In this document: positions 4,759 through 5,704 of the stretch, in pieces
How positions within the stretch are numbered: the stretch's first letter is position 1
Layout of the letters: each line of letters begins with the position of its first letter
Assembly: GCA_947175585.1 (NCBI GenBank)
Contig: CAMWNL010000141.1
Span: 1-5,704, forward strand
Source: an uncultured Bacteroidales bacterium
Lineage (GTDB): Bacteria > Bacteroidota > Bacteroidia > Bacteroidales > Muribaculaceae
Reading direction: 5' to 3'
DNA length: 5,704 bases
The notes under the pieces: model-generated
The model's database searches: none
What the model saw: the letters and a program-made list of their open reading frames with translations, nothing else
Told to the model about the DNA's origin: nothing
Made by a program: the position numbers and the translations under genes

Positions 4759-5704
4759 TTACCTTGCCAGTGAGAGGTTCATCGAGATGCCGTAAGACGT
4801 ATTGGTGGTCGGGAACGCGCTGTTGGTGACTATCGGAGTGTTGACCTGATGGTCGAAGTATGCCGATAGTGTCACACGCCGGCTTAAAATATACTTTGCA
4901 GTGAAGTTGATGTTGACAGTCTTTGTGCCGCTCGTAGCCTGAGTGTAGTTGCTCTCGATGCGGCGTATCAGCGCCTGATTGTTCTGGAACGAAACGTTTG
5001 CATCCAGGTCGAGGTCATTGCTGACACCCTGCTGAGATCCTTTGATTTTCAAAATCGTATTGAAGTTGACGATCTTGTAGCCGCCGCCGATGGTGATGCC
5101 GCGGGTAGAGGCCTCTACGACCTGACCGGCCGAAGAGTTGAGGGTCAGTGTACGTTTGTCGCGATACTCGGCTGAGAATTTGATATTGTTCTGCATAGTG
5201 GCGTTCACTCCGATGAGCGGCGCAAAACTTTCGTTGATAGCTACAGACGAAATGTTGTAGGGCGACGATGGTATAGGATTGCCGGTGAGAGCGTCGAGCG
5301 CGAAGCCCAGTTTCTGACCGTCGGCGGCAATCCAGTTGAGATATGAGGAGTATGAGCCGACAGAGTATGTACACTGATAGGCATGGTTGAGTGTAAACGT
5401 TTTGAATATCTTGCGCATGTTGCCGAGATTGATGAGACCGTCATAGGTGACGCGCCAGTTTGGCAGCACGGACGCAAACGACGGGAACGGGTCGAGAGTG
5501 ACGTTGTCAGGATTGCTGCCGCTGTAAGCCGCTACAAACGCCGGAATGAGCACATCGCTTGATGTCTCGCTGATGGTGCCGACCTCGGGGTTGAAAGGCA
5601 TGCCTGCCTGAGCGGTTCCAGCTATGAATCCGGCGTCGGGGTAGGTGATACCGGCATACTGGGCCTCGACACGGTTGCGCACCGTCGGGATATATTTCAG
5701 GAAA
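4759..5704 (-). CDS. sprA: C-terminal end of SprA/Sov, T9SS outer-membrane translocon (partial)
   Basis: An open minus-strand frame runs from the right edge to TAA at 4759-4761, giving about 315 C-terminal residues of a much longer protein. SprA (Sov in Porphyromonas) is the very large outer-membrane barrel through which type IX secretion cargo leaves the cell. Recognisable blocks are L-P-N-W-R-V-T-Y-D-G-L, F-T-L-N-H-A-Y-Q-C-T-Y-S-V-G-S-Y, I-N-E-S-F-A-P-L-I-G-V, and repeated beta strands ending in T-S-Y-G-I-S-M-N-L-S-L. These are the conserved last strands of this family, and the frame ends at the final barrel strand as expected. The frame continues past the right edge, where about two thousand more residues would lie. 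Internal GTG codons in the frame are not starts. It is convergent with the plus-strand unit ending at 4683, 75 bases away. Confidence 0.93.
   Translation of the reverse strand, partial: FLKYIPTVRNRVEAQYAGITYPDAGFIAGTAQAGMPFNPEVGTISETSSDVLIPAFVAAYSGSNPDNVTLDPFPSFASVLPNWRVTYDGLINLGNMRKIFKTFTLNHAYQCTYSVGSYSSYLNWIAADGQKLGFALDALTGNPIPSSPYNISSVAINESFAPLIGVNATMQNNIKFSAEYRDKRTLTLNSSAGQVVEASTRGITIGGGYKIVNFNTILKIKGSQQGVSNDLDLDANVSFQNNQALIRRIESNYTQATSGTKTVNINFTAKYILSRRVTLSAYFDHQVNTPIVTNSAFPTTNTSYGISMNLSLAR

Noticed and set aside
5015..5374. Minus-strand open frame of 119 codons
   Set aside because: It is an out-of-frame reading of the SprA gene, which is clearly the coding frame by its conserved barrel motifs.

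Overview
The window looks like a chromosomal segment of a Bacteroidota bacterium, most likely Bacteroidales. A family such as Muribaculaceae is plausible but cannot be settled from sequence alone. Three things point this way: repeated promoters of the Bacteroidetes type (a -7 element TAnnTTTG, in two cases with TTTG 20 bases upstream), a lipoprotein and secreted hydrolase typical of gut Bacteroidales, and the C-terminal end of SprA/Sov, the giant outer-membrane translocon of the type IX secretion system (T9SS).

Layout from left to right. (1) Bases 1-109, minus strand: the first 36 codons of an exported protein, running off the left edge, with its own promoter at 137-144. (2) 185-1679, minus strand: a two-gene unit of an AT-rich lipoprotein with WG-like repeats (894-1679), followed 22 bases later by a periplasmic SGNH-type hydrolase (185-871); a promoter -7 element lies at 1714-1721. 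(3) 1781-1954: a single-copy tRNA-Cys(GCA) gene with a strong promoter on one side and a perfect 12-bp intrinsic terminator on the other. (4) 1978-2519, minus strand: a type II toxin-antitoxin operon, a ribbon-helix-helix antitoxin overlapping a YafQ/RelE-like toxin by 4 bases. (5) 2520-2703: a divergent promoter region serving the toxin-antitoxin operon and the rightward genes. (6) 2704-4683, plus strand: three closely spaced genes, namely a three-helix membrane protein of unknown function, a GNAT acetyltransferase, and a small exported protein that appears to contain two tandem TonB-receptor plug-like units without a beta-barrel. (7) 4759-5704, minus strand: the last 314 or so residues of SprA/Sov, convergent with the plus-strand unit.

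The genes form several short independent units rather than one pathway. The clearest functional statements are for the tRNA, the toxin-antitoxin pair, the GNAT enzyme, the SGNH hydrolase and SprA. The most unusual item is the barrel-less tandem plug-like protein at 4111-4683. It sits two bases behind the acetyltransferase gene. No CRISPR array, insertion sequence or phage gene was seen.
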